A program made the position numbers and the translations under genes. The notes below the pieces were generated by a model that worked only from the letters and a program-made list of their open reading frames with translations, was not told the origin of the DNA and did no database searches. A stretch of DNA of 27,456 nt. Origin: JBDRLU01 sp043812795. GTDB taxonomy: Bacteria > Chloroflexota > Dehalococcoidia > Dehalococcoidales > UBA2162. Below, in pieces: positions 1 through 7,751 of this stretch (its first letter is position 1; the number at the start of each line of letters is the position of its first letter). The stretch is from assembly GCA_043812795.1 (NCBI GenBank), contig JBDRLU010000009.1, positions 1 through 27,456 of the forward strand. The letters are read 5' to 3'.

Positions 1-2
1 CC

Positions 3-1559
3 GCCGATGGCTACGCACGAGCTACGGGTAAAGTCGGAGTATGCTTTGCTACTTCCGGGCCGGGGGCTACCAATCTGGTGACCGGCATTGCCAACGCTCA
101 CCTCGATTCTTCGCCAATGGTGGCCATCACCGGGCAGGTCGCCCGGCCTTTTATCGGCAAGGATGCCTTCCAGGAAGTAGATATTACTGGTATCACTTTG
201 CCGGTTACCAAGCATAATTATCTTGTTCTTGACGCGGCGTCCCTCGCTAGGACGATAAAAGAAGCGTTCTATCTTGCCCAGACGGGACGGCCCGGGCCGG
301 TGCTCGTTGATATTCCCCGTGACGTTTTTCTGGAAGAGGCCGACTTTCACTATCCGAACAAAATAGAACTCACCGGCTACAAGCCGGTATTGCAGGGACA
401 TCCGACACAAATTAAAAAAGCCGTCAAACTAATTAACGAGGCCCAGCAACCTCTCATTGTGGCGGGCCGGGGAATAATTCTCTCCAAAGCCTGGGATGAA
501 CTTAAGCAGTTAGCGGAAACGGCCCAGATACCGGTGGTGACTACTTTACTGGGCATTGGCTGTTTTCCGGAGAGCCATGTTCTCAGCTTCGGCATGCTCG
601 GCATGCACGGGATGGCTTATGCTAATATGGCCATCAATGCGGCTGACGTGGTCATTGCCATCGGGATGAGATTCGATGACCGGGCGACGGCCAGGGTGAA
701 CGGATTTGCCCCGAATGCCCAGATTATCCATATCGATGTGGACCCGGCCGAGATTGGCAAGAACGTTCGCGTCGATGTGCCGATAGTGGGTGACGCCAGG
801 ACGGTACTGCAAGCGATGAATAAGCTGGTTACTTCTACCCGTCACATTGGTTGGCTCAGACAGCTTGACGAATGGCGAAAGGAGCACCCGGCCGTATTCA
901 TCCGTGATAGCGACGGCCTCTTGCCACAATTCGTGGTGCGGCAAATTTATGAAGTTACCAAGGGTGAGGCTATTATCGTCACGGGAGTGGGGCAGAACCA
1001 GATGTGGGCGGCCCAGCATTATTGGTACAACAAACCGAATAGCTTAATCTCTTCGGGCGGTCTGGGGACAATGGGTTTTGGCCTGCCGGCTGCCCTCGGT
1101 GTTAAGATTGGCTGTCCGGAGGCTAATGTCTGGTGCATTGATGGTGATGGCAGTTTCCAGATGACATTACATGAACTGGCAACTATCGTGCAGGAAAGAG
1201 CAGCCGTGAAGATAGCCATTATTGATAACGGCTTTCTCGGCATGCCCCGGCAATGGCAGGAGCTTCTCTATGAGAAACGATATGTGGCTTCGCGGTTAAG
1301 TGGCCCGGATTTTGTGAAGCTGGCCGAAGCCTACGGTATCCCCGGCCTCAAGGTGCAGCATAAGGAAGAGGTAGCACCGGCCATCGAGCAGGCGATGGCT
1401 GAACCGGGGCCGTTCTTAATCGATTTTGTTGTTGAGCCGGAGGAGAACGTCTTTCCGATGGTACCACCGGGAGCTGTTCTGACCGAGATGATTGAACAAC
1501 CAAAGACAAGAAGAAAGACTTTCTCGGATTCGGCCAAGCTCAAGGTAAGTAACGTCTGA
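3..1559 (+). CDS. ilvB: Acetolactate synthase large subunit (5' end cut by window edge)
   Basis: Catalytic subunit of acetohydroxyacid synthase, which condenses two pyruvates (valine/leucine route) or pyruvate and 2-oxobutyrate (isoleucine route) using thiamine diphosphate. The frame is open from base 3 and gives 518 visible residues, against about 560 for the family, so roughly the first 40-50 residues, including the catalytic Glu region, lie outside the window. The first visible residues (ADGYAR, then the TSGPGATN motif) are typical of the N-terminal ThDP domain. The central FAD/Rossmann-like domain follows, and the C-terminal ThDP motif reads GDGSFQM with its following DN pair (IIDNGFLGM). 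It ends in TGA, showing that UGA is a normal stop here. The small subunit gene begins 18 bases later, so the two are surely one transcript. Identity is firm; only the start is unseen. Confidence 0.96.
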   Translation, partial: ADGYARATGKVGVCFATSGPGATNLVTGIANAHLDSSPMVAITGQVARPFIGKDAFQEVDITGITLPVTKHNYLVLDAASLARTIKEAFYLAQTGRPGPVLVDIPRDVFLEEADFHYPNKIELTGYKPVLQGHPTQIKKAVKLINEAQQPLIVAGRGIILSKAWDELKQLAETAQIPVVTTLLGIGCFPESHVLSFGMLGMHGMAYANMAINAADVVIAIGMRFDDRATARVNGFAPNAQIIHIDVDPAEIGKNVRVDVPIVGDARTVLQAMNKLVTSTRHIGWLRQLDEWRKEHPAVFIRDSDGLLPQFVVRQIYEVTKGEAIIVTGVGQNQMWAAQHYWYNKPNSLISSGGLGTMGFGLPAALGVKIGCPEANVWCIDGDGSFQMTLHELATIVQERAAVKIAIIDNGFLGMPRQWQELLYEKRYVASRLSGPDFVKLAEAYGIPGLKVQHKEEVAPAIEQAMAEPGPFLIDFVVEPEENVFPMVPPGAVLTEMIEQPKTRRKTFSDSAKLKVSNV

Positions 1560-1577
1560 GGTAAAAGAGGTGTTAGC

Positions 1578-2123
1578 ATGAGTGCGTCAAAACACACTCT
1601 GGTTGCTCTGGTCGAAAACAAGCCTGGAGTGCTGAACCGGATGGCCAGTCTGTTCCGCCGGCGTGGTTTCAATATCGAGAGTATTGCTGTCGGGCACAGT
1701 GAAGTCCCCCAGATGTCACGGGTGACTCTGGTCGTTGACGGCTCAACTCCCATGGTGGAGCAGGTGAGGAAACAGTTGGATAAAGTCATTGATGTCGTCA
1801 GGGTATCTGACATTACTGATGAAGACATCGTTACCCGCGAACTGGCTTTGATTAAGGTAAAAGCTAATTCTTCCACCCGAAGCGAGATTATTCAGGTTGT
1901 CGATATTTTTCGGGCCAATATCGTGGACGTAGCCTCTGATTCCGTAACCGTCGAGGTTACCGGCGACGAAGATAAAATAGATTCTTTATATCGACTCTTG
2001 CGCGGCTTTGGCATTAAGGAACTGGCCAGGACCGGTCGTATTGCCATGCCACGTGGTGGTGCCACCCCGCTGTTTATGGAAAAGGCATCGACCAAAACTC
2101 GTGCCGGAAAGCCAAAATCGTAG
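1578..2123 (+). CDS. ilvN: Acetolactate synthase small (regulatory) subunit
   Basis: Regulatory partner of IlvB; it stimulates the catalytic subunit and usually confers feedback inhibition by valine. The 181-residue protein opens with an ACT domain (about residues 6-80) containing the characteristic ENKPGVLNRMASLFRRRGFN stretch, followed by the C-terminal small-subunit domain (about residues 85-165). Length is normal for the long form of IlvN/IlvH. A GAGGTG Shine-Dalgarno at 1567-1572 sits 5 bases before the ATG. It directly follows ilvB, as in most bacteria. Whether it is valine-sensitive cannot be read from sequence alone. Confidence 0.95.
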   Translation: MSASKHTLVALVENKPGVLNRMASLFRRRGFNIESIAVGHSEVPQMSRVTLVVDGSTPMVEQVRKQLDKVIDVVRVSDITDEDIVTRELALIKVKANSSTRSEIIQVVDIFRANIVDVASDSVTVEVTGDEDKIDSLYRLLRGFGIKELARTGRIAMPRGGATPLFMEKASTKTRAGKPKS

Positions 2124-2198
2124 CTATTGATTTCCTCCCCAGAAGTGATGTATCATCAAGACCCAAACAGGGCAGGTGCCAAACGGAGGGTGAGTAAA

Positions 2199-3146
2199 GT
2201 GTATAAAAAAATACTTGTTCCTCTGGACGGTTCAGAACTGGCGGAAGAAGTCTTCACCTATGCCAAAGAGCTGGCAGGCAGGCTGAACCTGGATGTAGTG
2301 TTACTTCACGTCAGTAGCTCTGATGAACGTGACTCACTGCCGATGCGTCAGGCGTACATTGAGCAGCGAGCGGGAATTATCGAGCGTGATTTGGAAAAAG
2401 CACGGCCAAAGGGAACAAAAGCCGGGGGTGAATTACCTGAAGTGCATGGAGAGGTAGTAGCGGGGTACCCCCCTGAGGAAATCCTCCGCTATGCCGACGA
2501 GCATGATGTTGACCTTATCCTGCTGGCGACTCATGGCCGCTCGGGCCAGACCCGCTGGGCGCTGGGTAATGTGGCTGACAAAGTGCTTCGCACCACCAAA
2601 GTCCCCGTCTGGCTTGTTCACTCGGGAATACCCGAAGAAATTGTTTACGATAAATGGCCGACCCGGCGGGTGCTGGTGGCGTTGGACGGTTCGGAACTGG
2701 CTGAAGCGGTGCTACCCCATGCCGAGGAGTGGGCAATCAAGCGGGGCCCCGAGCGGGTGGAAGTTGTCCTGCTCCGGGTCTGTGAGCCCCTGGCGATGCC
2801 GACTTATTATACGCCCGAACTATCCGGGCTACCCTTAAGATGGGGTGAGTATGAGCAGCAGGAGATAGACCGCTGCAAGCAAGAGTCTCAGGAGTACCTG
2901 GCGGCCCTCGTCAATAAGCTTGCCGAGAAGGGCATCACAGCGCGTTCCGAGGTGCTCTTTGGCAAGGCGGCCGAAGAAATTATCAACTATGCGAACAAAA
3001 ATCCATTTAATCTGATTATTATGGCAACACACGGGCGTTCCGGCGTGGGCCGTTTGGTCTATGGCAGTGTTGCGGCCAGTGTTCTACAGGGAGTGATGCG
3101 GCCCTTACTGGTAGTCAAACCCCAGCAGACCGCTGAAAAGAAATAG
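2199..3146 (+). CDS. Tandem-domain universal stress protein (UspA family)
   Basis: A cytoplasmic protein with two UspA-type nucleotide-binding domains in one chain (about residues 1-150 and 155-315). Each starts with the usual strand (ILVPLDGSELAE; VLVALDGSELAE) and each ends with an ATP-binding motif of the G-2x-G-9x-G-S/N type (THGRSGQTRWALGN and THGRSGVGRLVYGS), so both halves probably bind ATP. The frame is open upstream to a TTG at 2127, but GTG 2199 is preferred: it has GGAGGG at 2185-2190 and starts right at the conserved YKKILVPLDG strand. Its TAG stop overlaps the Shine-Dalgarno of ilvC, so it is embedded in the ilv operon. Such proteins are stress-linked; a direct role in amino acid synthesis is not established. 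Confidence 0.9.
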   Translation: MYKKILVPLDGSELAEEVFTYAKELAGRLNLDVVLLHVSSSDERDSLPMRQAYIEQRAGIIERDLEKARPKGTKAGGELPEVHGEVVAGYPPEEILRYADEHDVDLILLATHGRSGQTRWALGNVADKVLRTTKVPVWLVHSGIPEEIVYDKWPTRRVLVALDGSELAEAVLPHAEEWAIKRGPERVEVVLLRVCEPLAMPTYYTPELSGLPLRWGEYEQQEIDRCKQESQEYLAALVNKLAEKGITARSEVLFGKAAEEIINYANKNPFNLIIMATHGRSGVGRLVYGSVAASVLQGVMRPLLVVKPQQTAEKK

Positions 3147-3155
3147 GAGGGAATC

Positions 3156-4151
3156 GTGGCGAAAATATACTATGACAAGGACTGTAACCTGAAATTACTG
3201 GCCGATAAGGTTATCGGCATTATCGGTTATGGCAGTCAGGGGCATGCTCACGCCCAGAATCTCAGGGATAGTGGTTGCAAAGTAATTGTGGCTGAAGCCA
3301 AGGATTCAGTCGGCTGGAGGGAAGCCAAGAAAGCTGGCTTCAAGGTACTCACGGCAAAAGAGGCGGCTAAGGAAGCTAATCTTCTCGTGATGCTGGCTCC
3401 AGACAACTTGCACCGGACGATATACTGTGAGGCGATTGAGCCACAACTGAAGCCGGGCGATACCCTGATGTTCGCTCATGGTTTCAATATTCATTACAGT
3501 CAGATTGTCCCGCCGCCTAAGGTCGATGTTAGCATGATTGCCCCCAAGTGCCCGGGCCATATGTTACGGCAACTTTATATCGAGAAAGCCGGTCCTCCGG
3601 CTATCGTCGCCGTATATCAGGATGCTTCGGGTAAGGCCAGGAATGTAGCCTTAGCTTATGCCAAAGGTATTGGTTGCAGCCGGGCCGGGGTAATTGAGAC
3701 CACGTTTGCCGAGGAGACCGAAACCGACCTCTTCGGTGAGCAGACGGTACTTTGCGGCGGGGTTTCCAATTTGATTAAGTCTGGCTTCGAGACGCTGATT
3801 GAAGCCGGCTATCAGCCGGAAATAGCCTACTTTGAGGTTTGTCATGAGCTCAAGCTCATTATCGATTTAATTTACCAGGGCGGTTTGAGCTACATGCGCT
3901 ATTCGGTCAGCGATACGGCCGAGTATGGCGATTATACGCGTGGGCCGCGGGTCATCGATGATATGGTCAAAGACGAGATGAGGCAGATACTGGCCGAAAT
4001 TCAGGACGGTACTTTCGCCAAGGAATGGATTCTGGAGAACCAGGCCGGCCGGCCCGTCCACAATTCCCTCAAGCGGATGGAAGCCGAGCATCCTATCGAA
4101 GTCGTGGGTAAACAGTTGCGAAAAATGATGCCCTGGCTGAACGCAAAGTAA
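3156..4151 (+). CDS. ilvC: Ketol-acid reductoisomerase (class I)
   Basis: Converts 2-acetolactate or 2-aceto-2-hydroxybutyrate to the dihydroxy acid by Mg-dependent alkyl migration and reduction. The 331-residue length fits the short class I enzyme. The Rossmann motif GYGSQGHAHAQNLRDSG is at residues 24-40, and the C-terminal knotted domain contains the metal-binding segment FGEQTVLCGG and later ECYHELK-like residues (EVCHELKLIIDLI). GTG 3156 is the start, with GGAGG at 3146-3150 overlapping the stop of the preceding gene. The cofactor loop after the second strand reads AEAKDSVGW (residues 46-54), with Glu47-Ala48 where NADPH enzymes usually carry Leu-Arg; this suggests a shift toward NADH (see findings). 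The identity call is firm; the cofactor preference is inference. Confidence 0.96.
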   Translation: MAKIYYDKDCNLKLLADKVIGIIGYGSQGHAHAQNLRDSGCKVIVAEAKDSVGWREAKKAGFKVLTAKEAAKEANLLVMLAPDNLHRTIYCEAIEPQLKPGDTLMFAHGFNIHYSQIVPPPKVDVSMIAPKCPGHMLRQLYIEKAGPPAIVAVYQDASGKARNVALAYAKGIGCSRAGVIETTFAEETETDLFGEQTVLCGGVSNLIKSGFETLIEAGYQPEIAYFEVCHELKLIIDLIYQGGLSYMRYSVSDTAEYGDYTRGPRVIDDMVKDEMRQILAEIQDGTFAKEWILENQAGRPVHNSLKRMEAEHPIEVVGKQLRKMMPWLNAK

Positions 4152-4190
4152 TCGAGGCACATTAGGGACTAACATCTATTCGGTTTAGCA

Positions 4191-4331
4191 ATGAAAAAGA
4201 CTTTATTCGGACATTCCAGTGAATTGGAACTGGCGGGGAGAAATAGACTCATCCTTACCAGCCCCTCTCTATTACCGGAGAGGGGTACCCGTAGCATTAC
4301 TAAAATTTGGGAAAGGAGTTCTGGGTTCTGA
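4191..4331 (+). CDS. Possible Leu-containing leader ORF upstream of leuA
   Basis: A 46-codon ORF (ATG 4191, TGA 4329-4331) lies in the ilvC-leuA gap. It contains seven Leu codons, covering all six synonymous codons, and its stop codon overlaps the first bases of the strong hairpin at 4330-4355 that precedes leuA. That layout resembles a leader peptide positioned to couple translation to hairpin formation. Against this, no Shine-Dalgarno lies close to the ATG, the Leu codons are scattered instead of clustered, and part of the ORF runs through a dispersed inverted repeat (4262-4285). It may be a chance ORF. Confidence 0.2.
   Translation: MKKTLFGHSSELELAGRNRLILTSPSLLPERGTRSITKIWERSSGF
4262..4285. 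repeat. Short inverted repeat of the CCCCTCTC family
   Basis: Perfect 8-bp arms CCCCTCTC (4262-4269) and GAGAGGGG (4278-4285) enclose an 8-base loop. There is no T-tract, so it does not look like an intrinsic terminator. The arm sequence matches the larger palindromic repeats elsewhere in the window (9382, 15158, 18958, 26334), so it is probably a short member or remnant of that family. Confidence 0.6.
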
Positions 4332-4355
4332 GAAATACTCAATGAGTTATTTCTC
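4330..4355 (+). promoter_or_regulatory. Hairpin abutting the leuA ribosome binding site
   Basis: GAGAAATACTC (4330-4340) pairs with GAGT plus ATTTCTC (4344-4347 and 4349-4355), giving 11 bp with one bulged T (4348) and a 3-base loop. The hairpin ends two bases before the GGAG that serves leuA. It could modulate translation initiation or be part of an attenuator. No T-run follows, so a plain terminator is unlikely. The pairing is seen directly; the regulatory role is inferred. Confidence 0.4.
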
Positions 4356-4369
4356 CTGGAGAAACAACA

Positions 4370-5887
4370 ATGGATAAAGTCACTATTTTTGATACTACAT
4401 TAAGAGACGGGGAGCAGGCGGCCGGCGGTAGCCTGAACGTCCATGAAAAACTTGAAATAGCGAAACAACTTGAGAAACTCGGCGTCGATGTTATCGAAGC
4501 TGGCTTCCCCAGCAGTTCGCCGGGTGATTTTGAGGCGGTAAAGCTTATCGGCCAGGAGGTGCGTACCCCCGTAATTTGTATCCTGACCCATGCTTTACTC
4601 GATGCCGTGGACAAAAGCTGGGAAGCCGTGAAGGTAGCTGAGCGACCGCGCATTCATATCGTCCTCTCGTCGTCGGACATCCACCTCTTCTATCAACTGA
4701 AAAAGAGCCGTGAGGAGATTCTGGAGATGTCCTGCGCCTCGGTAGCCCGGGCCAGAAAATACGTCGATGACGTTGAATTTTCGCCGATGGATGCCAGCCG
4801 CACCGACCCCCAATATATCTTCGAGTTGACGAAAGCGGTTATCGATGCCGGCGCCACCACTGTCAATATCCCGGATACGGTGGGATACGCTATCCCTGAT
4901 GAATTCGGGGACCTTATCACCAACCTCTTCAAGCAAGTACCTAACATCGATAAGGCCGTCGTCAGCGTGCATTGCCATAATGACCTCGGCCTGGCGGTGG
5001 CCAATAGCCTGGAAGCCGTCAAGCGGGGAGCACGGCAGGTCGAGTGTACTATCAACGGCATCGGTGAGCGGGCGGGTAACGCCTCCCTCGAAGAGATTGT
5101 CATGGCCATCAAGACCCGCCAGGACACTTTCAAACTGACGACCAATATCGATACGACGCAGATTTATAAGACCAGCCGGATGGTGAGTGAATTGACCGGC
5201 TTTCCCGTTCAACCCAACAAGGCTATCGTTGGCGGCAACGCTTTCCGCCATGCGTCGGGTCTGCATCAGGACGGCGTTATCAAGATGCCGCTGACCTTCG
5301 AAATAATGGACCCGAAAACCGTGGGCATACCGGGCAGCAGTATTATACTCGGCAAGCTCAGCGGACGCCATGGCTTTAACGAGCGGCTGACGGAACTGGG
5401 CTATACCCTGAGCGGCGATGAGTTTAACCGTGCCTTTACCGCTTTTAAGGAACTGGCGGACAAAAAGAAGGAAGTTACCGACAAGGACATCGAGTCCATC
5501 ATTGCTGAAGAGCAGCGTACCAGCTCCGAGCTTTACCACATCGACCGTGTTCAGGTGACCTGCGGTGACAAGGGCGTCCCGACAGCGGCGGTCAGGCTCA
5601 TCGGGCCCAAAGGCGAGCTTCTGGCTGATGCCGCCCTGGGGACGGGACCGGTGGATGCCGTATACCGGGCGATTAACCGGCTGGTGGCGGTGCCGAATAA
5701 CCTCACCGAGTTCACCGTCAAATCGGTAACGGAAGGCATCGATGCCATCGGTGAGGTGCTCATCAGGATAGAGAGTGATGGCATCACTTACACCGGGCGC
5801 GGTGCCGATACCGACATCATTGTGGCTAGTGCCAAGGCTTATATGAACGCCCTGAACCGCTTATTACACGCCAAAAAAGCGGCGTGA
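4370..5887 (+). CDS. leuA: 2-isopropylmalate synthase
   Basis: Condenses 2-oxoisovalerate with acetyl-CoA, the committing step of leucine synthesis. The 505-residue protein has the DRE-TIM catalytic barrel (about residues 1-290): FDTTLRDGEQAAGG near the N-terminus carries the catalytic Arg and metal-binding Asp, and the metal-binding His pair is in SVHCHNDLG. A linker and the C-terminal LeuA dimerisation/allosteric domain (about 385-500, with DAALGTGPVDAVYRAINRL) follow, so leucine feedback inhibition is likely. It resembles standard bacterial LeuA, in contrast to the CimA homologue downstream (10565-12157), which has the citramalate-synthase-type TTLRDGAQREG start. GGAG at 4358-4361 precedes the ATG. 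A 218-base gap from ilvC holds possible regulatory elements. Confidence 0.94.
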   Translation: MDKVTIFDTTLRDGEQAAGGSLNVHEKLEIAKQLEKLGVDVIEAGFPSSSPGDFEAVKLIGQEVRTPVICILTHALLDAVDKSWEAVKVAERPRIHIVLSSSDIHLFYQLKKSREEILEMSCASVARARKYVDDVEFSPMDASRTDPQYIFELTKAVIDAGATTVNIPDTVGYAIPDEFGDLITNLFKQVPNIDKAVVSVHCHNDLGLAVANSLEAVKRGARQVECTINGIGERAGNASLEEIVMAIKTRQDTFKLTTNIDTTQIYKTSRMVSELTGFPVQPNKAIVGGNAFRHASGLHQDGVIKMPLTFEIMDPKTVGIPGSSIILGKLSGRHGFNERLTELGYTLSGDEFNRAFTAFKELADKKKEVTDKDIESIIAEEQRTSSELYHIDRVQVTCGDKGVPTAAVRLIGPKGELLADAALGTGPVDAVYRAINRLVAVPNNLTEFTVKSVTEGIDAIGEVLIRIESDGITYTGRGADTDIIVASAKAYMNALNRLLHAKKAA

Positions 5888-5911
5888 TAGGACGAGATAT
5901 CGGGGGCCAAG

Positions 5912-6316
5912 ATGTCAGTTGAACTGGAAGCTGTTCTCCGTCTGGTGCTGGCGGCTCTCCTCGGAGGTATTATTGGCTTTCAGCGAGAGCGGGAGAAGAA
6001 GCCAGCCGGCCTGAGGACTCATATCCTCATTTGTCTGGGGGCTGCCGTGTTCACGGTAGCTTCTATGTATGGGTTTGGCCTGGCCGACCCGGCGCGGGTG
6101 GCGGCGGGCATCGTCACCGGTATCGGCTTTCTCGGGGCCGGTGCGATTATCCAGCGGCATGAAGGCGGCGTCGTCGTCGGTCTGACGACCGCGGCTACTA
6201 TCTGGATTGTGGCGGGCATCGGTGTTACGGCCGGTGCCGGGCTTTACTGGATAGCCGTGGTGACCACCGTCATTGCCCTGATAGTATTGTATCTGCCTCA
6301 TCGTATCCAGGGGTAA
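5912..6316 (+). CDS. MgtC/SapB-family membrane protein (short form)
   Basis: A 134-residue inner-membrane protein corresponding to the N-terminal transmembrane domain of the MgtC/SapB family, without the C-terminal ACT-like cytoplasmic domain. Hallmarks are LAALLGGIIGFQRER near residue 12, KPAGLRTHILICLGAA around residues 30-45, and TGIGFLGAGAIIQ in the middle, followed by GLTTAATIWIVAGIG. About four hydrophobic segments are visible. It starts 25 bases after leuA and precedes leuC by 39 bases, so it is carried in the leucine operon. MgtC proteins are linked to growth at low Mg and to membrane ATPase or phosphate control; why one is here is unknown. Confidence 0.9.
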   Translation: MSVELEAVLRLVLAALLGGIIGFQREREKKPAGLRTHILICLGAAVFTVASMYGFGLADPARVAAGIVTGIGFLGAGAIIQRHEGGVVVGLTTAATIWIVAGIGVTAGAGLYWIAVVTTVIALIVLYLPHRIQG

Positions 6317-6355
6317 TCTAAGCGCGAGCGATTAATCACAGCAAAGGGGTAAATT

Positions 6356-7609
6356 ATGACACTGGTTGAAAAAATACTGGCGGCCCACACCGGTAAAAAG
6401 GAAGTCAGTCCGGGGGAATTTATCAACGCTAAGGTTGACCTGATTTTGGCTAATGACATTACCGCCCCGATTGCCATTCATGAGTTCCAGCGTATCGGCG
6501 TAAAAGGTGCCTTTGACCCGCAAAAAGTAGTCATGGTAGTCGACCATTTCGTGCCTAATAAGGATATCATCTCCGCCGAGCAGGCCAAGCTGATGCGTGA
6601 CTTCTGCTACCTGCAAGGTATCCGACATTTCGATGTCGGCCAGATGGGTATCGAACATGCCCTGCTCCCCGAGCAGGGTCTGGTACTACCGGGAGATTTG
6701 GTGATTGGGGCCGATTCTCACACCTGTACTTACGGCGCGGTGGGCGCCTTTGCTACCGGCATGGGTTCGACCGATATTGCCGCCGCCATGGCGACGGGCG
6801 ATATCTGGATGAAGGTTCCGCCGACCATCAAGTTTGTCTATCGCGGTAAGCTGGGCCGATGGGTGGGAGGCAAAGACCTGATTTTATACACCATCGGGCA
6901 GATTGGCGTCGATGGTGCTCTCTATGCGGCGATGGAGTTTACCGGCGAGGCAATCGCCGCCCTGCCGATGGATGGTCGCTTCACCATGTCCAACATGGCC
7001 ATCGAAGCCGGGGCTAAGGCTGGTATCTTCGAGGTGGACGACAAGACCATCGAGTACGTAAAACCGCGGGCAAAGCGGCCATATACGGTTTATGAACCCG
7101 ATAAAGATGCGGTCTATGCCCAGGTGATTGAGTATGATGTGTCTTTACTGGAACCACAGGTATCGCTGCCGCATTCGCCGGCCAACGCTAAACCGGTGAG
7201 CCAGGTCGGCAATATCGAAATCCAGCAATCAGTCATCGGGAGCTGTACCAACGGGCGCCTCAGTGATTTGAGACTGGCGGCGCAGATATTAAAGGATAAG
7301 AAAGTGCATCCGAAAGTCCGCTGCATCGTGATTCCCGGTACGCAGCAGGTGTACCTCGATGCCCTGAAAGAAGGACTGATTGAAATCTTTATCCGGGCGG
7401 GTGCGGCCGTGAGCACGCCCACGTGCGGTCCCTGTCTCGGCGGGTACATGGGAGTTTTAGCCGCCGGCGAACGCGCTGTTTCCACCACCAACCGCAACTT
7501 CGTCGGGCGGATGGGCAGCAATAAGTCGGAAGTCTATCTGGCAGGTCCGGCCGTCGCCGCCGCCAGTGCCATTGCCGGCAAAATTGTTGGTCCGGATGAA
7601 ATAAAATAG
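6356..7609 (+). CDS. leuC: 3-isopropylmalate dehydratase large subunit
   Basis: The iron-sulfur subunit of isopropylmalate isomerase, in the aconitase superfamily. At 417 residues it matches the short prokaryotic/archaeal LeuC type. The [4Fe-4S] ligands are visible as the Cys in SCTNGR (about residue 300) and the two Cys of TCGPCLGG (about 358-361). Substrate-site motifs include ADSHTCTYGAVGAF and GMGSTD. AAGGGG at 6343-6348 serves the ATG. The partner leuD starts 1.2 kb downstream, separated by two unrelated genes, which is unusual because leuC and leuD are normally adjacent. With CimA in the same cluster, LeuCD may also act on citramalate for isoleucine synthesis. Confidence 0.95.
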   Translation: MTLVEKILAAHTGKKEVSPGEFINAKVDLILANDITAPIAIHEFQRIGVKGAFDPQKVVMVVDHFVPNKDIISAEQAKLMRDFCYLQGIRHFDVGQMGIEHALLPEQGLVLPGDLVIGADSHTCTYGAVGAFATGMGSTDIAAAMATGDIWMKVPPTIKFVYRGKLGRWVGGKDLILYTIGQIGVDGALYAAMEFTGEAIAALPMDGRFTMSNMAIEAGAKAGIFEVDDKTIEYVKPRAKRPYTVYEPDKDAVYAQVIEYDVSLLEPQVSLPHSPANAKPVSQVGNIEIQQSVIGSCTNGRLSDLRLAAQILKDKKVHPKVRCIVIPGTQQVYLDALKEGLIEIFIRAGAAVSTPTCGPCLGGYMGVLAAGERAVSTTNRNFVGRMGSNKSEVYLAGPAVAAASAIAGKIVGPDEIK

Positions 7610-7642
7610 GGAAGCCTAAAAGGGACGAACCGGATAATGAAT

Positions 7643-7724
7643 TGTCATTCTGAGTGTAGCGAAGAATCCGTATTTCAGGCGTGGATGACGGATTCTTCAG
7701 TCGCTTCGCTCTTTCAGAATGACA
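7643..7724. repeat. Imperfect inverted repeat (MITE/REP-like intergenic element)
   Basis: The left arm begins TGTCATTCTGAG (7643) and the right arm ends with its complement, CAGAATGACA (7724). The inner parts also pair: GCGAAGAATCCGT at the left against ACGGATTCTTC and the GCTTCGCTC segment at the right. The TGTCATTCTGAG...GCGAAGAATC wording is a sequence commonly dispersed in bacterial intergenic regions. It sits just upstream of the recoded MGMT-like gene. No ORF is inside it, so it would be non-autonomous. Confidence 0.6.
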
Positions 7725-7751
7725 GTTTGAACAATACTGGGGGTGCGGTCT

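Noticed and set aside
4262..4300. GGGGTACCCG upstream of leuA as a T-box motif
   Set aside because: It shares GGTACC with the T-box, but the required UGGU that pairs with the tRNA-Leu end (ACCA) is absent, as is a convincing specifier stem.
4595..5539. A 314-codon open frame on the - strand opposite leuA
   Set aside because: It lies entirely antisense to an unmistakable leuA, has no recognisable motif and no ribosome binding site; long antisense frames are common in codon-biased GC-rich genes.
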